Below are positions 21,415 to 50,642 of a DNA stretch of 64,000 bases, piece by piece. Position numbers and translations under genes: made by a program. The first letter of the stretch is position 1. The number at the start of each line of letters is the position of its first letter. The DNA is from Plumapathes pennacea (taxonomy: Eukaryota; Cnidaria; Anthozoa; Antipatharia; Myriopathidae), in assembly GCA_964036295.1 (NCBI GenBank), contig OZ038463.1, positions 7,927,274 to 7,991,273 of the forward strand. The letters are read 5' to 3'. Under the pieces are notes generated by a model. It did not search any database. It saw only the letters and a program-made list of their open reading frames with translations, and was not told the DNA's origin.

Positions 21415-24400
21415 CTTGTTCTCTGGCATGTAGATGAAAGTTACAAAAAACTGATCACCACTAGGTTGAGGAAGAGTTGTGCTACACTAAAGTGTCCTTG
21501 ATACCAGATGTTTTCTTTTCCCTTAAGTGACAGAAGAAACGAGCTGCTCCGCGCTAAGAGGGAAACCAGAGAAAACTAACAATTTATCTCTGCCCCTCTG
21601 TTTTTCACCTTGCTTTTGATATTTGTACTGAAAAAAAAAAAAAAAAAAAAAAAACCTCTGCGACAAGAAGACAAAGTGTCGAGGGTATTAAGTTGCCCGC
21701 TGCACCTCGTTGCTAACACCAAGGACCAATAGAACAAAATTCAGGGCCCGAAATTAGAAAAACTAGTATGAAACAAGCAAAAGCAGCTTATCACTTTTGA
21801 GGCCTAGTTTCATGGTCGCGGTAACGTACCTCGCGTGCAGTAAACACACATATTCTTTGCGAAACATTATATTAATTTTCTTAAATGTATACTGTTCAGA
21901 TTACCAAAAATGGCAGCTTCATCGGTAAAGTGTCGTACTTCTATGACAGTGAGGCCGATACTGGGTAACCGTACCACATTCAAATGTCTTGCGGTGTTTA
22001 GAAATGTTCTTTTCAAAAGCATATTGTGGTGTTCAGTCAAGTTAGTGAACCTATTTATAAATTGAAGATATATTATTTGTGAAAGGAGAGAGGAGTGGTA
22101 ATTTATTAAACTGCAAAGATCCCTTCTTTTGTTTAGCGTGATTATCCGGGTAAGATTAGTCTGACGGGTAATTTCTAATATCTGAACTGAATTGGTGAAC
22201 CGCGCTGAACGCACGCATTTCACTAGTTGAGTGACAATATCCCTGGAACGGATTCCTTAGACATTTTCAAGAAGAAGTTCGTACAAATAGTAATATTTTA
22301 GTTATATATAGTTATAAACAAAAGTTCATAATAGAGTTTGTAAGTTTTACTCAGTTACAAGGTTTGCCTACAAAGCCACTTATCTAAAAGTTTGCTGCAT
22401 ATTGAATTCACTTGTCTTTCCTACAAACGCGAAAAAAAAAGTTGCTTTAGGACACTTTCTTGCTTTCGCAAAGTTGCAAAAAGAAGTAAATGGACTTTTT
22501 CTTTTTGACTTGGTAGTGGGCTTTTGTTCGTACGAAAGTCACGTGAAGTTTTCATCCCTGCATTAAACTTATTTTCTATTTAATTCGGCAACTATATGGA
22601 TCCACTCGGTCAAGAAAACAACAGACATTTTGCGGCCGTTCTAAACAAATCTAGAGCTCTCGTTGGCAAAATACAAAATTGAAACGACAAGATTGATTAA
22701 ACGGTGGCCTGTGATATTTCGACTTGTGCAAGACAAATACTATAATTTCTTCCGGAAACAAAAAAAAAAAAGGAAAGAAAGAAAGAAAAAAAAGAGAAGG
22801 AAGCCAAAAGAAAGAAAGAAAAATAAGAACCGTCTATTAACCATGTATTATCAGTACAAAATTGTATTACTTTGGTGTCTTATTTTAGGGCCAATGCTGG
22901 GCTGATGGGTAACATGATTTCGTTTTGGTAGACTTGATTTCTCAAGATATGTATCGGTAACTGTTTACTGAGTGTCTTTATGAAGGCATTCAAAGTATTC
23001 TGGGGTACAATTGGTCCGCAGAACAAACGAATGAATAAGCTATTCTAGTTATTTCTATTCCGCAATAGTCCTAAGAGGATTATGCAGCCTTTGCCGAAAG
23101 CTTGCGGTATTTGCTCAAAAACAACTTTTATTGCTGATCCAGTTTGGGTATTGCGTCAAAGTTTGTTTTGACGCTATGGCCTTGGACCAGAGTGCTGTAG
23201 TAAAACACGTCCTTGGGATCTTCACTCAATCGCATACGAACTGATAACCGAGTCTTTAGCCTTTCTATTTACTAGCAGCTCACCTTGAAAAGTCGCTTTA
23301 AGTCATAAATTCACATCCAACAATCTTGTTCATGGGTGGAGGCAAAAATGCTTTGCATAATGACTACCGCCAATATGTCGGGGCAATGAAAATTTGTCAT
23401 ACCGAATATTGACTTCACTCTTGTCGTTTTCAGTTATTTAGCGATATGTTTGAAATTCATTCTTGTCTAAAAATATATCGCGTCAGTTCAGTCGGTTGTT
23501 TTTGGCGCCGCGGTACCTGGTGCCGCCGAAAACACTTGGACTAAAGTTCTTCACTCCACTCAACTACCACTCATAGAAACTCTCTTCGGCTACCTAAACG
23601 ACAATCAGCAAGGTTGGGCGCTGAAGGGCTAAATGAGATAGTTTGCTGGGATTCATCTGTTTTATCAACAGCTTCACAAGTTTTTATCATAAGTTTTTAT
23701 TTATTTATTTATTTTTTTGCCGCGTGGCTTTCGCGTAAAACTTTCAGACTCAAAGATTCGGCACATTCCGAGGCAGCACTCCAGTCGATAGTGAAGAAAT
23801 ATTGATTTTGTATCTTTGGAATCTGTTTGTGTGTTGTGAAAAATAAGGGGACCGTTACAGGACTGTGTTGTTAAGTCTGATCTAAACATCAGCTTTAACT
23901 AGACATTTAGCAGGTACTTCTTTTCCGTAATGATCGAACTTTCTTTTTTTCACGATCATCTCTTTCCTGTTTTGTGAAAAACTAAATACCGGGCACTTGC
24001 ACACTCAGACTTCATCCTCTACCAATGACGTCATTCATCTTGTGTTGCCTTGGCAAAATGTTAAGGACTAACGTCACAGTGAAAATAATAGCTTGAGAAG
24101 GCGTCTGGAGGATGACTTTGTGTCCCTCTTTCATCATATGTTTAACTTCTCATGTTTACCGTGATTTACGGGCATGGATTTTTAGAAATTTTCTACCGAA
24201 ATCATCTTCAGGTCATAAAGTGTATTCAGATAATGCGCTACCAATTTCCTGTTTATTTTTTTGATCAAACTCTAAGCCACACATAGGCTGATATCACCAC
24301 TCATCCCGGAAATGTGCAGTTAGCAACAATAAAAAAAAAAACGTCGTTTCCTTTCAAGAAGACTTAAATGTCACACAGAACTTACAATAGCTTCAGCCAA

Positions 24401-25923
24401 ACATTGTGTTTGTATTGCTAAGACTTTCACTTCCAAACAATAATTTGACTTGACTTGAAAACAACTCCCAGACGTTTGTTATACGAAAGCTATACTGATG
24501 TATGTCCACTCCATGTAAGTATAAGATCTCGATAACTTGACTATAGCATTCTTAGCGTTCTTTTTAGTGGAACTTTTTTTCTTATTTAGCTTCGTAGAAG
24601 TCGAAGTTGATTAGAGAAACATGACTGCACATGACTAGTTAACGTTGTTTAAACGTTTTATAACAAAAAGAGCCGTTTTCATTGGTTGTGTAGAGATCAA
24701 ATTCATGCTTTTAAACCATTTATTAAACCTGCAGAATAGTATTGGGAATCAAAACCAGTTTGTCTTTAGTTAATGGTGTACTGAATTACTTTGAGTGAAC
24801 CGTGGCACGGTAGTGATCTGTTCTCAATTTGCTCGGTTTAACATGACTGCGATTAAATTGACTTTGTTTCAGTGTAGCTCCGCGGAAGTCTCGTATCGCC
24901 GGCTCTCCTCCGTTTCTCCGACAAAGAGCGATGTTCCCAACCACAGCAAATACCTTCTTGACGTCCACATATCCACATCAATCTTAAGGGTTGGTGCAGT
25001 GCTATTTTCTTTCGCTTTGTGGTTGTCTTGCCGCTCGCACCTTGCGGTATATAAGGCTCATCTGTTGCTACAAAACGGTCATTTGTAACGACAGGGAAGC
25101 CTTGGAAAACAAAGCATTGACCTTCGACATTGTTCGCCTAGTTGAAAGAGATAACTTTTGGTTGAAAGCGTAAGGCCCTTAGTGGTTAAGAACTACATTT
25201 TGGTCCTCGGTAAAACAACTTTCTTCTTATGCAGCAGCAACTTTGCAAGACAATTTACGCGGTACGCGAGGAGTTATTTTAGCGAAACAATTTTGATCTC
25301 CAAGAAAAAAGATTTGCTCTAGAAGAGGTATATTAGAAGAGTTGCAACTTTCACCATTAACATGCCTCTCTTCTCGTCATATTAAGCTAAGTAGCAGAAC
25401 ATTCCAAAAAGCTATCGGCTTATCTGGAATACAGGTGTTCTGCAGCTTCGAAACCGATTGAGGTATATTGCGTACGTTTAGTTTTCAACGCAATACAAAA
25501 GTAGTGGTATAAGATGTTTACAGATGTTTAGAGGGGAAACCAAACATCCAAGAGAACAGACGGCTTTGAGTACAAATCAGATTTGCGGGGCAGGAAGTCA
25601 TTTGACAAAGTTTCGTTGCAAATTCTGATGCTATAGTTATGGCTAAGGAGGAGTTGCAATACACCAAAAGCTCTGACAAGATGCTTGTTCGAGTACAGTA
25701 CGCACTGTAAAGTACTTCTGTGGCTGCTGATACGCTAAATACACTGGAATGCTTGAGAGGTGCAAAGTGAGGCAAAGTAGACAAGAGGCCGTTTACGCAC
25801 AAAACATATTTGAGGGCCACTCAGGAATTATCCGCCCCCAATCCAGCACATGTAGTTGCAGAAGAAAGTGCTCTATCTAGGCCGACGTTGCGGTCACACA
25901 GGGAGATCTGCAAAGCACCTAGG
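21415..25923. other. Intergenic region between the SLC5 relic and chitin synthase
   Basis: AT-rich with poly-A (about 21631-21653) and A/G-rich low complexity (22757-22822). No conserved coding frame, RNA gene or clear transposon end recognised. The chitin synthase promoter should lie at its right end, but no motif can be assigned. Confidence 0.6.
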
Positions 25924-26412
25924 ATGGATTTTGTTCACCGCAAAGCGTTCGACCGGCTCATAGGCGGCCTAAATGTGGAGGCCGAGAAACAGTACACGGT
26001 CAAAAACAAAAACTTCAACTTGGAGGAAAAAATTCGGGTGGACGATCCTTGCGAAAACTTTTGGCTCTGCGCTGCCAAGTGGCTGTTAGCTGTTACAATT
26101 ACCTTGTTCGTGTTTTTCTGTGTAATTTCTAGCAAGATATGCCTGTTAGTTCTCGGGGAACAATACAAAGACCTGGATAGAAGCGAAACTGAGAGATTTA
26201 CAGCAAGAAATACTACTAATAGAACAGGTGAGAGAAATGCAACGAATATTGAGGGTTTGTGGAGAAATACGGAAGGCTACTCCAGAGAGTCGCTTGTGAT
26301 AATGCTGGTGCTGGTCATCATGATTCCTCAAGGAATGTCTTTCCTGTTGGCCTTGTGGGCGGGTGCGACACGGAACAGTTATCCTTGGCCCTCGTGTAAA
26401 GGCGTTGGTGCG
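25924..26412 (+). CDS. CHS: Alternative or orphan first exon of chitin synthase (distal)
   Basis: Begins at an ATG with A at -3 and encodes 163 residues, ending in phase 0 at a GTAAGT donor. It is colinear with the proximal first exon at 34870: both share DDPCENFWLC, a KWL-containing first membrane segment, a VLG-QYKDL/VLG-QYRDL motif, N-glycosylation sequons, and a second membrane segment (IMLVLVIMIPQG here) followed by the PWPS motif. The rest is strongly diverged. No second set of catalytic exons follows before the proximal exon, so it most simply splices to exon 2 at 40351 and gives a 1569-aa isoform. It could instead be the only remnant of a duplicated gene. Confidence 0.8.
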
Positions 26413-26464
26413 GTAAGTTATTTTATACGTTTCTATTTTCACCATTTTTTGGCTTTCTTTCATT

Positions 26465-26685
26465 ACTATGCATTTTAAAGTACAGTCAACTCCATCTAAG
26501 ACGGACATCCTCGAGCCCAGCTCCAACTGCACATTTTAGAGACGTGTCTGTCTTAAAGAGAGTTCAATTAGAGTAAATGACTGAAGAAACGTCAGGGACA
26601 GCTCCTATCAGGTGTCCGTCTTAGAAAGGTGTCCGTCTTAGAGGGTCTGTCCGTTTAGAGGGAGTTCACTAGTAAGTGTTAAAAG
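26465..26685. repeat. Palindromic dispersed repeat (GTGTCCGTCTTAGAG type)
   Basis: The left end CAGTCAACTCCATCTAAGAC and the right end TCCGTTTAGAGGGAGTTCACT are roughly inverted. Internal GTGTCCGTCTTAGA motifs repeat. Related to 61628-61795 and to the target of the 18451 MITE. Confidence 0.75.
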
Positions 26686-27909
26686 GTAAGCGATTCTTCT
26701 TACTGCATACTACCGTTCAATATTGTTTCCGCATGAGATGTGCGTCACTCCTACAAAGCAAGCCCGATCTTAAAAGCTTTAAGTTCAAGTCCGCGCTGAT
26801 TATGCAGAGGATGTGTGGCCGTTTCTTTTTGTCGTGTATTTTGAGCTGTCGTTAGTAATCTTACTTCCTTTGTTTAATAACAATTGTTAAAACATGAGTC
26901 AGTGTAGGCTAAGGAGGATGTGTTTCTTTGTTTCCCATAGTTTGGTTTTCATCAAAACGGGGAATTTACTTAGAAGTGTGCGGATAATATTGTGGCAAGT
27001 GCTGTAGTCTGGTTAGTGAGTCTTTTAACGATTTTCTGCCGATTAAATGTAACAGGTTTCCCTATGATTGTTTACTACGTAACAAGCAAAACAGTTTTTC
27101 ACTGCTATTTTCACATGTTATCGCTAAGTTTCTTTGAAAGGGTTTCTTGCTAAGTTGTTTAAGTTATTGTCAAGTTGCTTTTGCTTTGGTGATTTTTTGT
27201 CCATAGCTTGGGGATTGTTTTAAATACTGTCGTCGCCTTTTAAATGGAACAGGATAAAGATACACACACACAAAATAAAGTGCCTTCGGACCTAAGCAGA
27301 TAAAATATGAGGAAGTTTAAAAATGCTTTGCATACTTTCCTTCGTGTAGCTACTTTACCAATACAGCCAATGAGTCGCCATAAAAGACACCGCACATTCG
27401 GCGATATTCGCATGACGCGTAAAAGTACCAATGAAATTAACTGTTGCGTAGCTTTCCTTGGTTAACCAATGAGAAGAAACGTTTAATCTAACATAGTAGT
27501 GACCGCGTTCCCAGGGACTGCGTTCTTGTAGGAGGTAGAGGGAAATGAGGTTGTCATGGTAGCACCACTTAGGTATCTGGGAGCGTAGACCACATCATTT
27601 ATACAGCCATGATTATTACTCGCTTAATGTTACCTGTTGCCGTATGGAAGTTGCTTACAAAGGATCCGTTTGACAACTAGGCAGTTAAATCAATCTGAGA
27701 TCAATCACAGGCTAAGGCGAGTCAAGTGTAGACTCTAACCTGAGAAAACAGACACCTCTCGTCGTGTGTTAGAACCAAACCAAACGGGTTCAGCCCAACG
27801 TTTTCTTTCATGCTTCTCAGGTAGATGTAAGAAATATTTTTTGACAGTGTGAAAACGGGCTTAATGTGATATTGGAGCGGATGTCTCACGTTAGCGATCT
27901 GAGCCTGAT

Positions 27910-28143
27910 TGTTTAAAGCTCGATTAGGTTAATGCTGGATTAGGGCGAAACTTTGTCGTAACTTTGAGCTTAAAAATAAGAAACATTTGCTCACAAGACG
28001 ACTTCCTTGCCATGTTTTGAGCTGGAACAAACTATTTAGCTGGTCTTCAATAAAATCCGCAGTTTGTTGGACAAAAGCAGGGGGGGGGGGGGGGGGGAGC
28101 ATTTGGCTAATCCTGGTTTAGTTTAATCTAGCTTTGAATAACC
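27910..28143. mobile_element. Palindromic MITE-like element, copy 1
   Basis: TTAAAGCTCGATTAGGTTAA at the left end mirrors GTTTAATCTAGCTTTGAATA at the right end. The interior carries GCTTAAAAATAAGAA and a poly-G run at 28080-28097. Confidence 0.75.
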
Positions 28144-29353
28144 GGGCCCTGAACATGCCCTTTGAACATGAACATGCCCTTGCAATTGTTACGTTTTAGA
28201 TTTGAGGATGGTGGTGTCAACGAGGCTTTTTAATGCTTTAAAGGACAATTTTCATATCCATGACCAAATTCAAACACAGCCGAAAGAGACACCTGCCAGA
28301 ATAGGGGCAAACATTCCATAGTGATGACGTTAACCCGGGAAACTTGCATAAATTAGCAATACTGCCGCATGATGTGAGGCGGGTGTTTCGTGGAATGAAC
28401 GCTATTGTATCTTAGCGCCGAGGAGAAAGATAAAAATAGATTGATGCAGAGACGAGGAGACAGAAGAAAACTTTATGTAAACGGAAAGTTTCTAAGCTGC
28501 CCGACGTTAGAGGGGATGTATTCCCACTAAAATTTTCCACTAGAAACAAGATATTTAAAAATTATTCTATGAGGGCGCGCCGAATATGGAATGATAGATA
28601 TCAGATATTTGGCAAGCCCGAGTAGAGTAATTGTTGTATAAAAAACTGGACTAACATCAAATTACTCTGCCCTGATTTTAATTGATGTAAAAAAGACCGG
28701 ACTACGACTTAACTTCCGCTCCAAAAATACAATGATCATATGATTACTGACTATGACAACGTCTTTGCGAACGGGCTGAATCAATGAAAATCGAGTGAAG
28801 AAAGCATTTTCATGGAAAATACCTGGACAATGCATCTGTCCGGTAGACAGCTTTTAGGGCTTGGATTGGAGGCGCAAAGCCTATGTCTGTTCCGTGCTGT
28901 CAACTTCGACGTGCACGAATGAATGCAGTTCATGGCTTGCGGTCTGTCCTAAGCTGGCATTTCCGGCGAAATATTTAGACGATAAACCTTTACATGCTCA
29001 CACTAGCGCCAAGGCTTCCTTCTTCGCCTGAATAGTGCATTTCGTGTCCGTCAAGTGTGACAAACGCACTGTCCAATCGTGCCCGTCCTCCTATTCCATC
29101 TGGTAATACATTTACATTTACATACAATACATTTACATAAAACAATCCGAATTCTGCAGCCAAAATGGTAATTGACTAATAGGAAGTTACTCCTCCATTT
29201 GTCACTTCGTGTCCAAAAAAAACTGAACCACAGTTCCATCACTCTGTTGTTACATGTCTCTAAAGAAGCGTCTCTCGAACGAAAAATGAGTCTTCACTGA
29301 ATGAAATAGTCGTCAGCTAGTGTCTGCCAGGTAATCAGATCCTTTTGATTTGT

Positions 29354-29384
29354 GATGATGATGATAATGATGATGATGATGATG

Positions 29385-29455
<71 letters not shown>
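29354..29455. repeat. GAT then AAT trinucleotide microsatellite
   Basis: Begins as (GAT)n and changes into a perfect (AAT)n run of about 70 bp. Confidence 0.95.
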
Positions 29456-29480
29456 CTATGTAATAATACGCTAAGCCACT

Positions 29481-29509
29481 TCCGTCCGTCCGTCCGTCCG
29501 TCCGTCCGT
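29481..29509. repeat. (CCGT)n microsatellite
   Basis: Seven tandem CCGT units, 25 bp after the AAT run. Confidence 0.95.
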
Positions 29510-30842
29510 AACGCTTTTTCCGGTTCCAGATCCTAAATATGGAGGTAACCTATTGTTTTGGGAAAACCGTATAACGAGGCAGCCATTGTTTCGGGAGGAA
29601 AGTATTATGGGTTTGAGAATTATCGATTTAATTGCAAAGGATTTTCACTGCAAATGAAATGGGGAAGGTTTCCACCCAAGGTAACCAAATCACGCCGTTT
29701 TCAATACCAAATATTGTCGCGGAGTTTAAATGACTTCAAGTCAGTTACCTTGGATCCTGTACTGAAGCACTCACTCGGACAATCGTCATACGGGCAAGAT
29801 CGCTGTGAAAATCAAGCTGAGTTTCTGGTAACCGAGCGATGCAAATACGAAGAAGCCTTTATAAGAATACAAGGTGACATTTACATTCGTCGAATTTGCT
29901 GTATTTGTAGATATCCGTGTAAATTCGATCGGATTGAGATCCTACCGCTATCAGTTTCGAAACTATTTAAGTGTCTTCTGTGCTTTTAACGCCGTGGTGA
30001 CGGTACTGAGCATTCGTGAACTGTAATATAGATGTCACGTGGAAGTGGAATGATATTTTCTCGCTTCGTTTGTACTGTACACTGTAAACAGTATCGAAGA
30101 TGAAATATAACCGGATTGAAATGCGGTCGCTTTTTGAATGTCTCAAATAGTTTCTCTTGGTTTGTAGTTCGATATGTTCTCGGTTGTCAGCATGACGTTT
30201 CCCAATCGAGGAAAGCCAGAACAATCAGAAATTGCAAAAACGAATCACCTTATTTTACGGGGTCCCGCTAGTAATAGTAATAGTAATAATAATATTAGTA
30301 GTAGTATCAGATCTTCAATGCTTCTAAAAATAATTACCAAGAGAAATATTTTTCTTTCGAGTCAATTTCTTGAAGCCTTTTAAGAAAATAATGAACTCCA
30401 TTCTAATAATCAGCATGGCAAGTCCGCAAATGCTCATGGACTATTGCTTACTGTTCATTATGGACGTTGATTGGCTGATGAACGCAGCTATCCGATTGGG
30501 GCCTGATTTTCATTTTAACTTTTACCGTTACTCCTTTTCCTGCGTGACATAACCTGATTGGCACGTCTTACAATGCGTAACGCGATTCCTTAAATTATCT
30601 GCATTTTCTTTGAATATTTCACAAGAAGTCTCTGTTCCTTTATATTTATATTTATTATTATTTCTCCATTTATAGATATTATCCAAAGTGAACATACCGT
30701 CATACTGAGCGAGTAATGATTCCGGCGTACAGCTCTATTTTGAAGTTTTCATAGTTAACCTCTCTAGAATGGTTGCCATGGGGACAGAGTGTAATTTGCG
30801 GGTGTAATATGGCACCACGCAAGATGTAATAACATTTTAATG

Positions 30843-32250
30843 ATTAACTGGGGTATATTCGAAATGATAAATAACATATGGTCTGTAGATGTACATGTAG
30901 AAAACCAGTGTAACTCAATGAGATAGGATGAAAAGATATCAAATTGAAACATCGACCGTAAACTCACTACGAAAGGCGCTATCTCCTAATGTTTTGTATT
31001 TTTTTCGAAATGTACCAATGCTAATCACATTGAAAAGCTTATCATCTTGCTCACTACAGTTGAGATGAGTCCCCGAACAAAATTCTTTATTTCTTCACTT
31101 GAACCTGTGTCGAATTTCATGGCCTTTGCACAAGTGTAAGACCTGATCTGACCCGGATCGAGGTTTCGTGACTGTGGCCGATATTTTGGGGACTGAAGAA
31201 CCGTATTGCTGGCCGTTGCCAATGTAAAGCGGTTAACTGGGGCACATGTGTATTCGAAATGATAAAAAACATATGGTTTGTAGAAGTGCATGTAGAAAAC
31301 CAGTGTAAATCAATGAGATAAAGTGTCATAAGATGAAAATATATCAAATCGAAACATCGACCGGAAAACCATATATATTGTAAGTCATATAGGTATGTGC
31401 CGCCCCGAAGGGTATCATTTTTAGCATTTTAGTCTGAAATAGGGTATCAATTTTGAACCTTCTGTCTAGGAGATTTTGATATTTGGCCTGAAATAGGGTC
31501 AAAAGTCGGACATTTTGGTCTGAATAGGGTCGAAAATTACAAATTTTGGTCTAAAAACGGTCGAACATCGCACATTTTGGTCTGAAATAGGGTCGAAAAC
31601 CGCAAGTTTTGGTCTAAACTAGTTGTAGCTTTCGCTAAGTGCCAACGAGAGAAACAGAACTCGATGACAGATGCTAGTGAGTGCATGTGCTAACCTCGTG
31701 CAAAATACTCCCTCCTGATTGGCTAAGAACGGTCACACCATAAATCAACGTCTCTTTTCATTGGCTCTGTTGGCTCTAATATTTCCGGCACCAAAGTCTC
31801 CAGGGAATCTACACCTTACACAACACTTTTAACAGCTCGATCGAGAATTTTTCTGCCTGCTGCAATATTTCGCGTGGCATTATGCTGGCTGCCTCGCAAG
31901 CCGACTGTATTCGCTCGGCTTGCTCGTTGGCAATTAGGGGTAAGGGTTTTCAGTCCAGGACGGCACACTCTCACCCAAAGTTTTGAGGAGTGTCCCCCCC
32001 CGGACCGGTAACTCACCGCGAAAGGCGGTGCTGTTGTTTATTTTTTTCAAAAAGTACCAATGCTCTTACTCAATATAGTTGAGATGAGTCCTCGAACAAA
32101 ATTTACTATTCATTTTCTTGAACCTGTGTCAAATTTCATGACCTTTTCTCAAGTGTGAAACCTGTCCTGACCCGGATCGAGGTTTCGTGACTGTGGCGGC
32201 TATTTTGGGGGCTTAGGACCCGTATTGCTGGCTGTTGCCGTTGTAGAGCG
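30843..32250 (+). repeat. Roughly 390-bp direct repeat, second unit split by other sequence
   Basis: Unit 1 is about 30843-31232. Unit 2 restarts at 31233 (TTAACTGGGGCACATG), breaks near 31372, and resumes at about 32004 (CTCACCGCGAAAGGCG) through 32250. Both contain GACCCGGATCGAGGTTTCGT and CCGTATTGCTGGC. Confidence 0.85.
31398..31618 (+). repeat. Minisatellite of TTTTGGTCTGAAATAGGGTC type
   Basis: About six imperfect 32-bp units built on TTTTGGTCTGAAATAGGGTC plus GAAAATCGCACA. Lies inside the segment that splits the 390-bp repeat. Confidence 0.88.
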
Positions 32251-32586
32251 GTGGTTGTTGTGGGGAGATTTCAATAAGAGTAAATGTATGGATTGGCAGC
32301 CGGGACGAAGATAACTGACCGTTGTAGGTCAGGCCATTAGTGGAGATCCCAATGTATTTTATGATCAGCGTCGTCATGGAGTCAACGTAAGGCATAATAC
32401 TGGATAAATATTGAAGTATCGAATTGTGAACGTGCTGTCTCACATGTCTACGTCCCAGTAGAGTGTAAGTTAATCTGAGACTGCAATTTTATTGAGTATA
32501 CTAAATCATTACTGTTTGGAATATGCTTTTATTTTATGGATTATTAAAGAAAGAGGCAACCAAACTTCATAATTATACTCAGTGGT

Positions 32587-32911
32587 CAGGGGCGGATCCA
32601 GGATTTTTGGGGGTAGCTGGGATGAAGTATGGATGAGCGCCGAAGGCGCAGTCAATTTTAAAATCTCAGGTCTCTAAAATGGCATTTCCCGCGTTTTGAG
32701 AATTCTCGAGCGGAGTAAAGAGCCGTGTTATCAAACGCACAGCTAGAAAACAAAATTATTTACACTGAGACACCTGCACAGATTGACTGCATCTATTTTT
32801 GTCATGATATTCATGATTTTTTTGCTACTCCAAAGGAGGGGGGGGGGGGGTGTGGGGGGGTGTGGTTAGTCACCCAATCCACTACCCTGACCTCCCCTAA
32901 ATCCGCCCCTG
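32587..32911. mobile_element. MITE-like element with CAGGGGCGGAT ends
   Basis: Left end CAGGGGCGGATCCAGG, right end CCCCTAAATCCGCCCCTG, with a G-rich tract at 32837-32865. No target duplication was identified. A fragment of the same type is at about 14195-14296. Confidence 0.75.
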
Positions 32912-33685
32912 CGTCATTCCGGCCAGGACTCTTATTTACGCCAAACCTTGCAACTTGCGTTGTTAAATTAATTCTTCGGTTGTAGTTTAGTTTTGGGCTT
33001 ATTTCGAAAAAAATGTGAACATTCGATACTTCTTCTTTTGGTTCCTGATAGTCATTTACAGTTGTTTAGGTTAAAACCCAGGCCGGACCTGATCAATTTC
33101 ATCCAACGTTTAATTTCTTGGCCTGGCGTTCTCCTTACAGCGTTTATAGTACAAGTAGCTTCATTTGGAATCATTCTATAACTATTCCAAGACGTTCTTT
33201 TTTTGGCTGTGATCTTAATTGACTCGCAATCTCAGCCGGTCTTTTAAAAATGACTGATTAATCAACAAGGTTTCAAACCGGTGGAGGCTTGGCAGCGCCG
33301 TTTTTATTTTGCAACAGGCACAATATAATGCCTAATTGGGTTTTCAAAAAGCTTTTGCATTGTTGGTTATAAAGCTTTTGCATTGCTGGATTCACTGTAT
33401 TAAATAGTCTTGGATTTGAAGAGTAGCACGAATTTTTTGCGTTTATCGGCCCGATATTACTAGGTACACACTTTCTTGAGCTATAGACAAAACCATGACC
33501 ATTAATGCTCAGGCGACAGACGACGGACTATTACAAATACATAGTCAGTGGTAGTTAAGGTATTGCTGGTAACGTGAATGTGTTGATGAGAGACACAGAC
33601 GGCAGAGACAGAGAGAAATATTTTAGAATTTCAGTCTGTTCATTTTGAGAGACAGTTTTGTTGCGCTTGTCATAGGAGTGACTAA

Positions 33686-33907
33686 GGGTGCGTTCGATTG
33701 GGTCTATTCCGGAATGGAATAGAGATACTGATTGATGAAATATTTTGCTTTGGAGCTGAATTATGTCGAGATGTATCGGGAGCTATTCGAAATGTCAGCG
33801 TGAAGGTTTTGAAAACAATCCCGAAAAAAAATTCCCCCAGAACAAGCAAAACTTGGATCATTTTAGCTATAATTCCTATTCCGGAATACGGTCAAATCGA
33901 ACGCACC
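33686..33907. mobile_element. 222-bp MITE, PIF/Harbinger-like, copy 2
   Basis: Same length and same inverted ends (GTGCGTTCGATTGGGTCTAT / AAATCGAACGCAC) as the copy at 9640, again flanked by TAA. The interior has diverged. Lies between the two chitin synthase first exons, about 1 kb upstream of the proximal one. Confidence 0.88.
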
Positions 33908-34869
33908 TAATGCCAGCTCAATAACGTCGAACCGGCGCAGCTTACTGGTTACCTAGTATTTTCAACATTTGCTCAGACGAATGGTTAACGCTCAAACGTC
34001 AGCAATTCTTTACAATGTTCAGCATATTCACACCAACCTTATGTAAATATACACGTTGTACGTTTTTCCCGCTATTTTTGGACAAATTTCTGAAGAATTT
34101 TGTCGCCATAATTTTATTTCATCTGTTTTATAGCCGTTATCCTAAAAGATCTCCTATTTACCTCTTACGTCAACGTCAAGGTTCCCAAATTGGCATTTCT
34201 GTCTCTGTGAAACAAAGCCGTCAAAAGGTACACTGTAATGAACAGCGACACAGATGTGTTAGTTGGTCAACAGCTCTGTAGCTCATGTAGACAATGACTG
34301 TTACTAGACAGTGGTTATCAAGAATGCGAAGTTCAAGGATCATGTTTTGATTAACCAATAATTCTGTAACGACTGTACTTCAATTTCAGTCATTTTACAA
34401 AACAGTACAGGAAAGATGAATGAGTTTATTGTAAGAACTGTTTTCTCCTTCGTTAGGGAAGGCTTTTGCATGTTTACCGTGATTACACGTTTAACAAATG
34501 AGGCACGGAAGTTAATAAAAAGAAGTGTGTTTAGTAACTTGTCTTTCGGACAGGTCGGCGCCATAAAGAATTTGAGAAAATGTCTCGCTTCCAGATCCCC
34601 AGCAACTCGGTCGCCTGTTTAGCCCATATATTGCATCCAGGGGCGTCAAAGTGCTTGACAGAATTACAATAGGCGCGAGTGTTATTTTGCGATAAGATTG
34701 ATATTGTTGTTTATGAAATATATTGGTATGGCATTTTTATAGCCACATTACACCACTCGGCAAGACAGCTCTTGTGGCACGCTGTCCTCATAGCCTTTGG
34801 TTCTCCCATGGTGGGCAGACGAAACATTTGTATTGCATAGCTGTTCAAGCCGGTCCTCTGCCATTCAAC

Positions 34870-50642
<15,773 letters not shown>

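Larger units (their letters stand above)
26413..34869. other. Sequence between the two chitin synthase first exons
   Basis: This would be intron 1 of the distal isoform. It contains only repeats, given separately. I looked for a duplicate of chitin synthase exon 2 (LLGGLMEV) here and saw none. A 143-codon frame at 29558-29989 has no recognised homology. Confidence 0.6.

Noticed and set aside
29558-29989. 143-codon open frame
   Set aside because: No recognisable domain, no splice or start context, and its right flank resembles dispersed repeat sequence near 3.1 kb.
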